Source: DATNIC01 sp035604635 (GTDB taxonomy: Bacteria; Vulcanimicrobiota; Vulcanimicrobiia; Vulcanimicrobiales; Vulcanimicrobiaceae). From it: DNA of 64,000 nucleotides. The stretch's first letter is position 1. Each line of letters starts with the position of its first letter. Made by a program: the position numbers and the translations under genes. The notes beneath the pieces are model-generated. The model worked only from the letters and a program-made list of their open reading frames with translations. It made no database searches and was not told the DNA's origin. This document shows positions 51,334-59,931 of this stretch, in pieces. The stretch lies in assembly GCA_035604635.1 (NCBI GenBank), contig DATNIC010000236.1, positions 7,631 through 71,630 on the forward strand, written 5' to 3'.

Positions 51334-51490
51334 GGTCCCCACGCCGCGATCGTTCGTCGAAGCGACGTTGTTCGCGCAAGCGCTCCGTCCGCTTGCGGGC
51401 AGTCTGGGCTTCATGGGCGAGCTCGTCGTCGATGCGGTCGCGCGCGAGCTTTTTCTCACCCGCGCGAGGGAGGGCGATGCGCGATCGTGA
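51293..51490 (+). CDS. Small protein, possible FlgJ-like rod-binding segment
   Basis: 65 aa, of which the last about 45 look coding: SFVEATLFAQALRPLAGSLGFMGELVVDAVARELFLTR resembles the FlgJ N-terminal 'f...ll..m.....Gf.g....d.lA..la' helices, and it lies exactly between flgG and fliA. The start is unclear: ATG 51293 overlaps flgG by 41 bp, and no other ATG, GTG or TTG precedes the conserved part. It overlaps fliA by 14 bp. Function assigned by position and weak pattern only. Confidence 0.4.
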   Translation: MRCCASSTISIAPKVPTPRSFVEATLFAQALRPLAGSLGFMGELVVDAVARELFLTRAREGDARS

Positions 51491-52145
51491 GGCGGAGATC
51501 CGCGAGCTCTTCCCGATGCTGCGCGTGATCGCACGGCGCATCGCGCGACTCGTCCCGGGCGCCGACGTGGGGGATTTGGTCGGCGATGGGAGCGTCGGCC
51601 TGATCCGCGCGGTCGACTCGTTCGATCCCGAGCGCGGCGTCCCGCTCCGCTCGTACGCGCGTCACATCGTCATCGGCGCGATGCTCAACGGAGTGCGCCG
51701 GATGGATCCGGTCTCCGAGCGCGTCCGCCGGACGCTGCGCCGCGCCGAAGCGGCTCGCCTCGAGCGCGCGCACGAAACCGGGCTGCTCCCGTCGCTGCGC
51801 GAGATGGAGGATGAGATTCCCGGTCTGGCGCGCGCACGGCGAGAGGCGCACCGGCATGCGCCGCTCTCGCTCGACGGGCCGCTCGCGATCGGGGAAGCGT
51901 ACGAAGCGCTTCACTCGAGCGATCCGGCCGACGCAGTCATCGAGCGCGACAAACGTGCTGCGATCGCGCGGATGCTGGCCACGCTGCCCAAGCGGCAGCG
52001 CCGGCTCCTCTACCTGCACTACTGGAACGGCGTCTCGCTGCGTTCGGTCAGCCGGCAGATGATGGTCTCGCCGCAGCGTGCCTCGCAGCTCCATCTCATC
52101 GCCCTCGCGCGGTTGCGTACGGCGATGCAGCATGAGCGGTATTAG
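51477..52145 (+). CDS. fliA: Flagellar/motility sigma factor, sigma-28 (FliA/SigD) family
   Basis: 222 aa sigma-70-family factor. Region 2 is clear: GDLVGDGSVGLIRAVDSFDPERGVPLRSYARHIVIGAMLNGVRRMDPV, followed by a region 3 and a region 4 helix-turn-helix (LPKRQRRLLYLHYWNGVSLRSVSRQMMVSPQRASQLH). It lacks a region 1.1, as in FliA. ATG 51477 follows GGGAGGG. The next small gene overlaps its end and looks like a partner. It probably directs late flagellar genes. Confidence 0.9.
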   Translation: MRDREAEIRELFPMLRVIARRIARLVPGADVGDLVGDGSVGLIRAVDSFDPERGVPLRSYARHIVIGAMLNGVRRMDPVSERVRRTLRRAEAARLERAHETGLLPSLREMEDEIPGLARARREAHRHAPLSLDGPLAIGEAYEALHSSDPADAVIERDKRAAIARMLATLPKRQRRLLYLHYWNGVSLRSVSRQMMVSPQRASQLHLIALARLRTAMQHERY

Positions 52146-52416
52146 GGACGCCGAGGCCGCGCTCGCTGCGCTCCCGCCGATCGCGGCCGCGCAGCGCAAC
52201 GAGCCGGAGATCGCGCCCGTCCAAACGCTCCCGCGCGACCATCCGCATTGGGTTCGCGACACGATCTCCATCTCGTCGCGCGCCCGCGCGCTCCTCGAAC
52301 GGGTTCGGCCGGTCGTGATTCGCGTGCTCTGCTTCTGGGACCACGCGCTGCGAACCATCTCGATCGGCGGCCGGTCGCTCAGCGTCGATCCGAGCGGCTC
52401 CTATCGCGTCGAGTGA
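52132..52416 (+). CDS. Small protein overlapping fliA, possibly FlgM-like
   Basis: 94 aa. The segment RDTISISSRARALLERVRP (about 44-62) resembles the FlgM 'D-x-V-x-I-S-x-x-A-x-x-L' anti-sigma-28 stretch, and the gene overlaps fliA by 14 bp (ATG 52132). The N-terminal half is Ala/Pro-rich, and the C-terminal IRVLCFWDHALRTISIGGRSLSVDPSGSYRVE is not FlgM-like. A sigma-28 partner role is inferred from position. Not otherwise recognised; a hypothetical protein is the safe call. Confidence 0.45.
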   Translation: MSGIRDAEAALAALPPIAAAQRNEPEIAPVQTLPRDHPHWVRDTISISSRARALLERVRPVVIRVLCFWDHALRTISIGGRSLSVDPSGSYRVE

Positions 52417-52452
52417 TGGGACATTGCGACAAGGACGCGGAACGGGACGCGC

Positions 52453-53391
52453 ATGCTTTCGCGCTCGCGCTTTCTGTCCGTTACTGCCGCTTCGGCCGCG
52501 GCTGGCATCCCGTTGCGGGCGCGCGCGCAGGCCGGGCGGCTGCGCATCGGTGCGATTACGAGCGACACCTACGGTGAGGCGTACTACGCCGACGACCTGG
52601 GGTTTTTCAAGAAGGCCGGGCTCGACGTCGAGATTTCGACGATGACCAATGGGACGGCGATCCTCAACGCGGTGATCGGCGGCTCGCTCGATATCGGGAT
52701 CTCCAACACGGTCGCGATCAGCAACGCGGTGATCCACGGCTTTCCGGTCGGTTTCATCGCCGGCGGTGCCCTCTATCTTTCGAGCGCTCCGACGACGGTG
52801 CTATGCGTGGATCGCGGCTCGCCGTTACGCAACGCGAAGGAACTGGAAGGGAAGGTCGTCGCCGTATCGGCGCTGCGCGACATGAACGCCGCCGGCACGC
52901 GCGCGTGGCTGACGCAAAACGGCGCCGACGTGACGAAGGTCCAGTTCATCGAGATGGCGTTTCCCGAGATGGCGCCGGCCTTGCGCCGCGGGATCATCGC
53001 GGCCGCGACGATCCCCGAGCCGCAGCTCACCGATGCGAAGAACGACGTGCGGATCTTTGCCAAGTTCTTCGACGTGATCGGGAAGCGCTTCATGAACGGC
53101 GGCTGGTTCTCGACGCCCGATTACGTGAAGAAAAACCCCGACGTGGTGAAGCGCTACGTCGAAGTGATCTACGCGACCGCGAAGTGGGCGAACGCGCACC
53201 ATCCCGAATCGGCCGCGATCCTCTCCAAATATTCCAAAGTGAGCCTCGCGACGACGCAGACGATGACGCGCGCCGTCTATTCCGAGTCGCTCGATCCGCG
53301 TCTCATTCAGCCGTCGATCGACGTCGCGTTCCGATATAAATTGCTCGATCGCGCGGTCAACGCGAGCGAGATCATCGCGACGACCTCTTAG
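52453..53391 (+). CDS. NMT1/SsuA-like ABC substrate-binding protein (fourth homologue)
   Basis: 312 aa. N-terminal MLSRSRFLSVTAASAAAGIPLRARAQ is a signal peptide, Tat-like in style but with RSR in place of RR. The mature motifs YGEAYYADDLGFFKKAGLDVEI, GSLDIGISNTVAI, LEGKVVAVSALRD, GGWFSTPDYVKKNP and ANAHHPESAAIL match the tandem set at 21.8-24.7 kb. The EPWLS motif of those is EPQLTDA here. No permease or ATPase adjacent. Its stop overlaps the convergent punA stop. Ligand unknown; it is probably a paralogue of the tandem set that moved or diverged. Confidence 0.85.
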   Translation: MLSRSRFLSVTAASAAAGIPLRARAQAGRLRIGAITSDTYGEAYYADDLGFFKKAGLDVEISTMTNGTAILNAVIGGSLDIGISNTVAISNAVIHGFPVGFIAGGALYLSSAPTTVLCVDRGSPLRNAKELEGKVVAVSALRDMNAAGTRAWLTQNGADVTKVQFIEMAFPEMAPALRRGIIAAATIPEPQLTDAKNDVRIFAKFFDVIGKRFMNGGWFSTPDYVKKNPDVVKRYVEVIYATAKWANAHHPESAAILSKYSKVSLATTQTMTRAVYSESLDPRLIQPSIDVAFRYKLLDRAVNASEIIATTS

Positions 53392-54203
53392 CGGCCTTCG
53401 AGCGTCGCGACGACGCCGTCGAGCAAATCTGTGAAGCGTCCGGCGTTGGCGCGGCCGATCGCAACGACGTCCGCATGGGTGCTGTTCGGCGATCCGACGA
53501 TGTTCGTTATGAGGCTGATCCCCAGGACCGTCAGGCCGAGTGCCCGCGCCGCGATCGTCTCGAGGACGGTCGACATGCCGACGGCATCGGCGCCGAGCAT
53601 CCGCAGCACGCGCGCCTCGGCCGGCGTCTCGAACGACGGGCCCAGCACCGCAGCGTACGTCCCGACATGCGTTCGCAGGCCTTGCCCGCTCGCGATCGCT
53701 TGCGCGCGTTCGCGCAGCAGCGGCGCGTACGCATCGAGCAGGTCGACGAACGCCTCGCCGCGTCTGGCGCGGCTCGTTGCGGCCAGCGGATTGGCTCCGA
53801 GTAAGTTGACGTGGTCGGCGATAAACATGAAATCACCGGGCGTATAGTCGCCGTTGAGCGCACCGGCGGCGTTCGTCAGGACGATCGTGCGGGCGCCGGC
53901 TTCGGCGGCGATCTCGACCGGCGCGACGACGTCTTCGGGATCGTACCCTTGATAGAGATGAAAGCGGCCCGCGAAGGCGACGACGCGGCGCGCCTGCATC
54001 ATCCCGATGAGCGCCATGCCCGGTTGGCCGAAGACCATCTTGCTTGGCATCCCCACGATCTTCGCATAGGGTAGCGGATCGACGGCGATCTTCGTGCTCA
54101 GCGCCTCACCGAGTCCCGTCCCGAGGACGATCGCGCAATCGATCTTGCCGCCGGCCCGCTCGCGCAAGAGCGCGCCGGCAGCGCGGACGTGTTTGCGTCT
54201 CAC
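53388..54203 (-). CDS. punA: Purine nucleoside phosphorylase
   Basis: Phosphorolysis of purine nucleosides. 271 aa, trimeric type. VLGTGLGEAL (phosphate loop, about 24-33), GRFHLYQGYDP (about 80-90), LTNAAGALN and VLGPSFETPAEARVLRMLGADAVGMSTVLET (base site; Glu and Met region) are diagnostic. It could be a MTA phosphorylase relative, but the Phe/Glu pattern of PNP fits better. Start GTG 54203 overlaps the gpmI stop (GTGA); a longer frame into gpmI is shadow. Last gene of the glycolysis unit. Confidence 0.92.
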   Translation of the reverse strand: MRRKHVRAAGALLRERAGGKIDCAIVLGTGLGEALSTKIAVDPLPYAKIVGMPSKMVFGQPGMALIGMMQARRVVAFAGRFHLYQGYDPEDVVAPVEIAAEAGARTIVLTNAAGALNGDYTPGDFMFIADHVNLLGANPLAATSRARRGEAFVDLLDAYAPLLRERAQAIASGQGLRTHVGTYAAVLGPSFETPAEARVLRMLGADAVGMSTVLETIAARALGLTVLGISLITNIVGSPNSTHADVVAIGRANAGRFTDLLDGVVATLEGR

Positions 54204-55720
54204 GCGCGCAGCAGGTTGACGCCGGTCATCGCGGCAGGCGTTGGGAGACCCATGAGCGGGAGCAATGTCGGCGCGACGTCGCCGAGCTTGCCGGGTGCGA
54301 GCGTTCCCAGCGCTTCGTTTGAGACGATGATGAAGGGGACGGGATTGGTCGTGTGGGCGGTCAACGGGTTGCCCTGCGGATCGATCTTGTCTTCCGCGTT
54401 GCCGTGATCCGAGGTGATGACGAGTAAGCCGTCGACGTCGAGGACCGCTTGTTCGAGACGCCCGAGCGCGACGTCGAGCGATTCGACCGCCGAGACCGTC
54501 GGCTCCCACTTCCCGGTATGGCCGACCATGTCGGCGTTGGCGTAGTTCATCACGATGAAATCGTGATGCCGGTTCGTGATGTCTTCGAGAGCGGCGGTCG
54601 TGATCTCCGCGGAGCGCATCTCCGGCGCGAGATCGTACGTCGCGACGCTGCGGTTCGAGGGGATCAGGATCCGATCTTCACCCTCGAACACTTCTTCGCG
54701 CCCGCCGTTGAAGAAATACGTGACGTGCGCGTATTTTTCGGTCTCGGCCAGCCTCAGCTGACGCAGCCCGGCGCCGGCGACGATCTCGCCGAACGTCTCG
54801 GATTGCGGCCGCGGTCCGAAGAGGACCGGATTGGGGAAATCCTCTTCATATTTGGTCATCGTTGCAAAGATGAAATCGGTAAACGGATGTACGGGAAATT
54901 CCGAGAAGCCGGGTTGTGAAAACGCCAAGGTCAATTGCCGCGCGCGATCGGGGCGGTAGTTGAAAAAGATGCCCGCGTCGCCGTCTTTCGGCCGTAGCGT
55001 CCCGATGAGGGTCGGCTGGACGAACTCGTCGTCCTCGCCGCGCTCGTACGCCTGCTCGAGCGCTTCGAACGGGCCCGCGAAATGAAAAGGTGCTTTGCCG
55101 AAGACGAGCGCGTCGTAGGCGCGCTGAGTGCGATCCCACCGTTTGTCGCGATCCATCGCGTAGTAGCGGCCGGTAATCGAGGAGATCGCGGCCGGGTGCC
55201 TGACCTTTTGCAGATGCGCCGTGAGCCGCTCGAGATAGGTGCGGGCCGAGCGCGGCGGCGTGTCGCGGCCGTCAAGGAATGCGTGAACCGTGAAAGGCGC
55301 GCCGGCGGCGACCGCTGCGTCGATCAAGGCGTGCAGATGATCTTGCGAGCTATGGACTTTGCCGTCGGAAAGCAGACCGAAGAAGTGCACCGTCCCGCCG
55401 GTTCGCTTGACGTGCGCCAAGGTGTCGGCCAGGACCGGATTGCGCGCGAACGCGCCGCTCGCGATGTCTTCGTCGATGATGACGACGCCTTGCGGGACGA
55501 CCCGGCCGCTCCCGATGTTGATGTGGCCGACCTCGCTGTTCCCCATCACGCCGTGCGGAAGGCCGACGGCTTCGCCGCTCGCCTCGAGATGGGTCCAAGG
55601 ATAGGTTGCGACGATGTGCTTCCAGTGCGGCACGTCGGCCGCGGCGATCGCGTTCCCGTGCGTTTCGGTCCGGATCCCCCAGCCGTCGAGGATCGCGAGG
55701 ACGAGCGGTCTTCGCTTCAA
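54200..55720 (-). CDS. gpmI: 2,3-Bisphosphoglycerate-independent phosphoglycerate mutase
   Basis: Interconverts 3- and 2-phosphoglycerate. 506 aa, dimanganese enzyme of the alkaline phosphatase fold. LAILDGWGI (metal Asp), GNSEVGHINIGSGRVV (catalytic Ser about 62), DGRDTPPRSA, and C-terminal TSDHGNAEDKID (metal Asp/His) are all present. Start TTG 55720 overlaps the tpiA stop (TTGA). Part of gapA-pgk-tpiA-gpmI, the classic lower-glycolysis order of Firmicutes, with eno absent. Confidence 0.95.
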   Translation of the reverse strand: MKRRPLVLAILDGWGIRTETHGNAIAAADVPHWKHIVATYPWTHLEASGEAVGLPHGVMGNSEVGHINIGSGRVVPQGVVIIDEDIASGAFARNPVLADTLAHVKRTGGTVHFFGLLSDGKVHSSQDHLHALIDAAVAAGAPFTVHAFLDGRDTPPRSARTYLERLTAHLQKVRHPAAISSITGRYYAMDRDKRWDRTQRAYDALVFGKAPFHFAGPFEALEQAYERGEDDEFVQPTLIGTLRPKDGDAGIFFNYRPDRARQLTLAFSQPGFSEFPVHPFTDFIFATMTKYEEDFPNPVLFGPRPQSETFGEIVAGAGLRQLRLAETEKYAHVTYFFNGGREEVFEGEDRILIPSNRSVATYDLAPEMRSAEITTAALEDITNRHHDFIVMNYANADMVGHTGKWEPTVSAVESLDVALGRLEQAVLDVDGLLVITSDHGNAEDKIDPQGNPLTAHTTNPVPFIIVSNEALGTLAPGKLGDVAPTLLPLMGLPTPAAMTGVNLLRA

Positions 55721-56478
55721 CGGGCCTCCACGACGTTTCGGGACTCCTTGATCAGAGCTGCAAAGGAAAGCGCGCTCAGACTCGCGCCCCCGACGAGCGC
55801 GCCGTCGACGTTCGGCGTTTTCACGAACGCGGCGATGTTTTCCGGGTTGACGCTCCCGCCGTAGAGGATGCGGACGTCGCGCAACGCCGGCAGCGTCGCG
55901 CGAATCTCGCCCATGACGGCATCGGCTTCACGCGGGTCGCAAGCGAGGCCCGTCCCGATCGCCCAAACCGGTTCGTACGCGAGGACGCAGCGCTCGATCG
56001 CCTGCTCGGCGATCCCGGCGAATGCGCCGCGGACTTGCGCGGTAACGAGCGGGATCGTCTTGCCGGCCACGTGTTCGATGTGCGTCTCTCCGACGGCAAC
56101 GATCGGCGTGATGCCGGATTCGATCGCCGCTTTGACCTTGCGGTTGACGGTCTCATCGGTCTCCGCCGCGTACGCGCGCCGCTCCGAATGTCCGATGATG
56201 ACGTAACGGACGCCGTGTTCGATCAGCATCGGCGCCGAGATCTCGCCGGTGAACGCGCCGCTGGGTTGGTCGTGCATCGTCTGCGCGCCCAATCCGAGCT
56301 TGCGCTGATCGCCCAAGAGCTTGGAGACGGCCGGGATCGCGGTGAAGGGCGGGCAGACGATCGCCTCGACGTCGTCCGAATAGAGATCGTCCATCGCAAG
56401 CAGGTGATTCACGAGCGCGGTCGCTTCGGCGACCGTCTTGTGCATCTTCCAATTGCCCGCGATGAGCGGCCGTCTCAT
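55717..56478 (-). CDS. tpiA: Triosephosphate isomerase
   Basis: Interconverts DHAP and GAP. 253 aa TIM-barrel. GNWKMHKT (catalytic Lys about 11), IIGHSERR (His about 95), AYEPVWAIGTG (catalytic Glu about 166) and ILYGGSVNPENI (phosphate loop) are all intact. ATG 56478 overlaps pgk's stop and its own stop overlaps gpmI. No unusual features. Confidence 0.96.
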   Translation of the reverse strand: MRRPLIAGNWKMHKTVAEATALVNHLLAMDDLYSDDVEAIVCPPFTAIPAVSKLLGDQRKLGLGAQTMHDQPSGAFTGEISAPMLIEHGVRYVIIGHSERRAYAAETDETVNRKVKAAIESGITPIVAVGETHIEHVAGKTIPLVTAQVRGAFAGIAEQAIERCVLAYEPVWAIGTGLACDPREADAVMGEIRATLPALRDVRILYGGSVNPENIAAFVKTPNVDGALVGGASLSALSFAALIKESRNVVEAR

Positions 56479-57674
56479 CGCTTCGCTTCGGCAGCTTGTT
56501 CGAGTGCGGCGACGCCGGGGAGCGTCTTGCCCTCCAAAAATTCGAGCGTCGCGCCGCCGCCGGTGCTGACATGCGTGACGGCACCGTCGAAGCCGAGCAT
56601 GTGCGCGGCCGCAGCCGCATCGCCGCCGCCGACGACGCTGATCGCGCCGTTTTTCGTCGCCTCGGCGATCGCTTCGAGGATCGCGCGCGTCCCGGCTTGG
56701 TATTTGCCCTTCTCGTACACGCCCATGGGCCCGTTGAAGACGATCGTCTTCGCACCGCGGAGCACGCCCGCGTAGTCCTTCCCGGTCTGCGGGCCGATGT
56801 CGAGGATCATCCGCTCGCCGATTTGGTCGAGGGCGACGGTCTGGGCCGTGTCGTCGGCGTCGAACCCGTCGGCGACGACGATGTCTTCAGGCAAGTGCAG
56901 CGGGACGCCGCGCTGCGAAGCGACCGTGATGATGTTCTTGGCATGCGAGAGATCCGAATCGTGCAGCGATTTTCCGATGTCGATCCCCTTGGCTGCTAAA
57001 AACGTATTCGCCATGCCGCCGCCGATGACGAAAGCGGAGACGCGCTCGAGCAAACAGTCGAAAACACCGACCTTGTCCGCGACCTTGGCGCCGCCGATTG
57101 CGCACACATACGGCTGGACCGGATCGTCGACGAGGCGCGCAAGCGCGTCGAGCTCCTTCTGCATGAGAAAGCCCGCGACCGCGGGCATCAGGTGCGCGAC
57201 CCCCTCCGTCGACGCGTGCGCGCGGTGCGCCGTCCCAAAGGCGTCGTTGACGTAGATATCACCATTTTTCGCGAGCGCGCGCGCGAACATCGAATCGTTG
57301 GCTTCCTCTTCGGGATGGAAGCGCAGATTCTCGAGCAGCATGACCTCGCCGTCCTTGAGCGCTTGCGTCTGCGCTTCGACCGGCCTGCCGATGCAGTCGT
57401 CCGCGAATTGCACCGCGACGCCCAGCTTCGCGCTCAAACGCTCGGCGACGGGTTTGAGCGAGAGCTTCGGGTCGCGCTTCCCATCGGGGCGCCCGAGGTG
57501 CGACATCAGGACGATCCGCGCGTCGTTGCGCCGCAGATGGCGCAGCGTCTCGAGCGACGCGTCGATGCGCGTTTCGTCGGCGACCTTCCCGTCCTTGAGC
57601 GGGACGTTGAAGTCCTCGCGCACCAAGACGCGTTTGCTCGTGACGTCGATGTCGCGCAGGGTCAGGAAGCGCAA
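56475..57674 (-). CDS. pgk: Phosphoglycerate kinase
   Basis: Makes ATP from 1,3-bisphosphoglycerate. 399 aa. RVLVREDFNVPLKDG (about 15-29), LMSHLGRPDGKRDP, LENLRFHPEEEAND, YVNDAFGTAHRAHAST and C-terminal ISVVGGGDAAAAAHMLG with FVSTGGGA-type STGGGATLEFLEG are family motifs. Start TTG 57674 fits the conserved N-terminus (AGGA nearby). 9 bp after gapA; overlaps tpiA (ATGA). Confidence 0.95.
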   Translation of the reverse strand: MRFLTLRDIDVTSKRVLVREDFNVPLKDGKVADETRIDASLETLRHLRRNDARIVLMSHLGRPDGKRDPKLSLKPVAERLSAKLGVAVQFADDCIGRPVEAQTQALKDGEVMLLENLRFHPEEEANDSMFARALAKNGDIYVNDAFGTAHRAHASTEGVAHLMPAVAGFLMQKELDALARLVDDPVQPYVCAIGGAKVADKVGVFDCLLERVSAFVIGGGMANTFLAAKGIDIGKSLHDSDLSHAKNIITVASQRGVPLHLPEDIVVADGFDADDTAQTVALDQIGERMILDIGPQTGKDYAGVLRGAKTIVFNGPMGVYEKGKYQAGTRAILEAIAEATKNGAISVVGGGDAAAAAHMLGFDGAVTHVSTGGGATLEFLEGKTLPGVAALEQAAEAKR

Positions 57675-57683
57675 TGAGCTGTC

Positions 57684-58697
57684 CTAGACGCGTGCCGGGA
57701 GCTTTTCGAGGACGATGTTCGCGAGATCGCCGAGACGGCACGAGTAGCCCCACTCGTTGTCGTACCACGCACCGATTTGGACGAGATCGCCGTTGGCGTT
57801 CGTCAAGCCGGCATCGACGATGGAGCTGTACGACGAGCGCTTGAGGTCGCTCGAGACGATCTCTTCCTCGGTGAAGAGAACGTACTCTTTGAGCGCGCCG
57901 CCGGCAGCTTTTTTGATCGCCGCGTTGACCTCGTCTTTCGTCGTCTCGCGCTTGACCTGCGCTACCAAATAGACCATCGAGACGGTCGGCGTCGGGACGC
58001 GCAGCGCGAAGCCGTCGAAGGTCCCTTTGACCTCGGGAATCGTGAGATAGAGCGCTTTGGCGGCACCGGTCGAGGTCGGTATGATGTTGGTCGCGGCATT
58101 GCGCGCACGGCGCAGATCGCTGTGCGGAGCGTCGAGCAGCCGTTGGTCGCCCGTGTACGAGTGGACCGTCGTCATGAAGCCTTTCTTCCACCCGAAGGTG
58201 TCGACGAGCGGCTTGACCGCGGTCGCGAGGCAATTCGTCGTACACGATGCGTTCGAAATGACGTGGTGCTTGTCGGGATCGTACTGATCGCCGTTGACGC
58301 CCAGAACGAGGGTGACGTCTTCGCCCTTGGCCGGGGCGGAGATGATGACTTTCTTCGCGCCTCCCGCATCGATGTGGGCGCGCGCCTTGGCGGCGTCGGT
58401 AAAGAAGCCCGTCGATTCGACGACGACGTCGACGCCGCTTTGCTTCCAAGGCAATTTTGCCGGATCGCGCTCCGCGAAGACTTTGATCGTGCGCCCGTCG
58501 ATCGTGATCGAGTCCGAGCCCGATGTGACGACGCCGGGATGTTGACCGTAATTGGAGTCGTATTTGAAGAGGTGCGCGAGTTCTTTGGGGCTCGTGATGT
58601 CGTTGACCGCAACCACCTCGACATTCGGGTGGCGCTCTAAGAGCGTCTTGAGGAAGATGCGTCCAATCCGGCCGAAGCCGTTGATCCCCAGTCGCAT
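57684..58697 (-). CDS. gapA: Glyceraldehyde-3-phosphate dehydrogenase
   Basis: 337 aa. NAD-binding GINGFGRIGR (about 4-13), catalytic SNASCTTNCLA (Cys about 153), substrate loop SYTGDQRLLDAPHSDLRRARNAATNIIPTSTGAAKA, and WYDNEWGYSCR at the C-terminus. AGGAG precedes ATG 58697 by about 11 nt. First of the glycolytic genes gapA-pgk-tpiA-gpmI. Upstream lies whiA, with a short hairpin between; in Firmicutes whiA does not usually border gapA, though both occur near yvcJ/yvcK in some. Confidence 0.96.
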   Translation of the reverse strand: MRLGINGFGRIGRIFLKTLLERHPNVEVVAVNDITSPKELAHLFKYDSNYGQHPGVVTSGSDSITIDGRTIKVFAERDPAKLPWKQSGVDVVVESTGFFTDAAKARAHIDAGGAKKVIISAPAKGEDVTLVLGVNGDQYDPDKHHVISNASCTTNCLATAVKPLVDTFGWKKGFMTTVHSYTGDQRLLDAPHSDLRRARNAATNIIPTSTGAAKALYLTIPEVKGTFDGFALRVPTPTVSMVYLVAQVKRETTKDEVNAAIKKAAGGALKEYVLFTEEEIVSSDLKRSSYSSIVDAGLTNANGDLVQIGAWYDNEWGYSCRLGDLANIVLEKLPARV

Positions 58698-58729
58698 GGT
58701 CGTACAAACTCCTACGTATGAAAGCGCGT

Positions 58730-58744
58730 GTGGGCTAGGCCCAC
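58730..58744. terminator. Short hairpin between whiA and gapA
   Basis: GTGGGC-TAG-GCCCAC, a perfect 6-bp stem with a 3-nt loop, between the whiA stop and the gapA start. Neither strand has a T-tract after it, so it may be a processing or pause site rather than a terminator. Confidence 0.3.
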
Positions 58745-58747
58745 GGT

Positions 58748-59641
58748 CTACCCGGCCGCTGTTTGGGAGCCCTCTCGTCTGGTACCCGAACGCAGGCGCT
58801 TCGCCAAGCGCACGAGGGCCGCGACCCGGCCGTTAAACGTCGCCTTCCCCACCGGCGGACGGCAGCGGCGTCCGAGCTCGGCTAGCGTTTCCTCCGGATG
58901 CGAGAGGCGCAGCTGCGCGGCTTCGCGCAACGCCGGTCGCAGATTGCGCAAACCGTACGCATCGGCGAGGTACGAGATCACTTCACGCTGCGCGGCCGCC
59001 GCGCTCGCCGCGCGATCGACGTTTGCCGCTTCCGTGTTCACCAAGCGATGAATGCGGTTCTTGGTCTCTTTCATCGCGCGCACGTCCTCGATGTGCAGCA
59101 CGGCACCGAACGCGCCGATCAGCGTGAGGACGCCGGAGATCGCGTCGACGTCCTTATAGTAGAGGAGCAGCTTGCCTTTGCGCCGCGCCGCTTTCGGTGC
59201 GAAGCCCATCGAGCGCAACAGCGATCCGACGCGCGCGCTCCGCTTCTCGTCCGTAAAGACGAACTCCAAATGATAGCCGTGGGACGGCGTCGAGAGCGAG
59301 CCGCAGCAAAGGAACGCGGCCCGGAGCTCCATGCGCCGGTCGCAGCGCGCCGCCGGCCGTCGCGGAACCGCATGAAGCCGGTGCGGGAGCTCGATCTCGA
59401 ACTGCGGCGTGCGATAAAGCCGCGCGCCCGGTTTCTTGTGGATCGCGGCACCGCGATCGCCGAAGAGCGAGCGGAACAGACGTGCGACCGCGGGGCGCCG
59501 CGTCCGGAAGACGAGCTCGCCGTCCGCTTCGACCCCGCCGTAGTACGCAAGGCCGGCGAGCAGCGCGGCACGGCAATGGGTCGCTTGCGGGAGGTCGCGT
59601 GCCAACGCATCTTTCGCGTCGCCCGAGACGGTGACGTTCAC
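58748..59641 (-). CDS. whiA: DNA-binding protein WhiA
   Basis: 297 aa, homing-endonuclease-like fold plus helix-turn-helix. RAAFLCCGSLSTPSHGYHLEF (about 103-123) matches the WhiA 'RGAFLxGGSxxxPxxxYHLE' motif; KETKNRIHRLVNTEAANVDRA (about 193-213) and LREAAQLRLSHPEETLAELGRRCRPPVGKATFNGRV (C-terminal HTH) follow the family. WhiA controls sporulation septation in Streptomyces and affects chromosome segregation in Bacillus, and is limited to Gram-positive-type lineages and relatives. Start GTG 59641 overlaps the S4 gene stop (GTGA), chosen over TTG 59653. Confidence 0.9.
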   Translation of the reverse strand: MNVTVSGDAKDALARDLPQATHCRAALLAGLAYYGGVEADGELVFRTRRPAVARLFRSLFGDRGAAIHKKPGARLYRTPQFEIELPHRLHAVPRRPAARCDRRMELRAAFLCCGSLSTPSHGYHLEFVFTDEKRSARVGSLLRSMGFAPKAARRKGKLLLYYKDVDAISGVLTLIGAFGAVLHIEDVRAMKETKNRIHRLVNTEAANVDRAASAAAAQREVISYLADAYGLRNLRPALREAAQLRLSHPEETLAELGRRCRPPVGKATFNGRVAALVRLAKRLRSGTRREGSQTAAG

Positions 59642-59919
59642 GTGGTCATCCAATCGACGGGATCGTCGCGGCGCTCGCCGACGATCTCGTAGAGATCCAC
59701 CGGCTTGGTCGACGGCAGCATGCGCAGCGGGACCTGCAGAACGCGCACGGTGAGGAACTTCGTCGCGTAGTGGATCTCGAGGACGTCGCCTGACTTGACG
59801 TCGTAGCCCGGCTTGAGCGTGCGGCCGTCCTTCGTGATGCGCCCCGCGACCAGCGCGTCGTGCGCCTCGGTCCGGCGCTTCGCCAGCCGCGCGACCTTCA
59901 TGAACTTATCTAACCGCGT
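59638..59919 (-). CDS. rqcP: S4-domain RNA-binding protein, RqcP/YabO-like, ACG start proposed
   Basis: 93 aa, single S4 domain. From ACG 59919 the protein would read (M)RLDKFMKVARLAKRRTEAHDAL, the exact RqcP/Hsp15 N-terminus 'MRLDKFLKxxRLxKRR'; the first ATG (59901) starts at MKVARL and drops the conserved RLDKF. AAGGA at 59929-59933 sits 9 nt before that ACG (6 nt before a second one at 59922). RqcP works in ribosome-associated quality control, stabilising the P-site tRNA during C-terminal Ala-tailing. It follows mazG as in Bacillus (yabN-yabO). Confidence 0.85.
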   Translation of the reverse strand, partial: TRLDKFMKVARLAKRRTEAHDALVAGRITKDGRTLKPGYDVKSGDVLEIHYATKFLTVRVLQVPLRMLPSTKPVDLYEIVGERRDDPVDWMTT

Positions 59920-59931
59920 CGTTCTCGGTCC

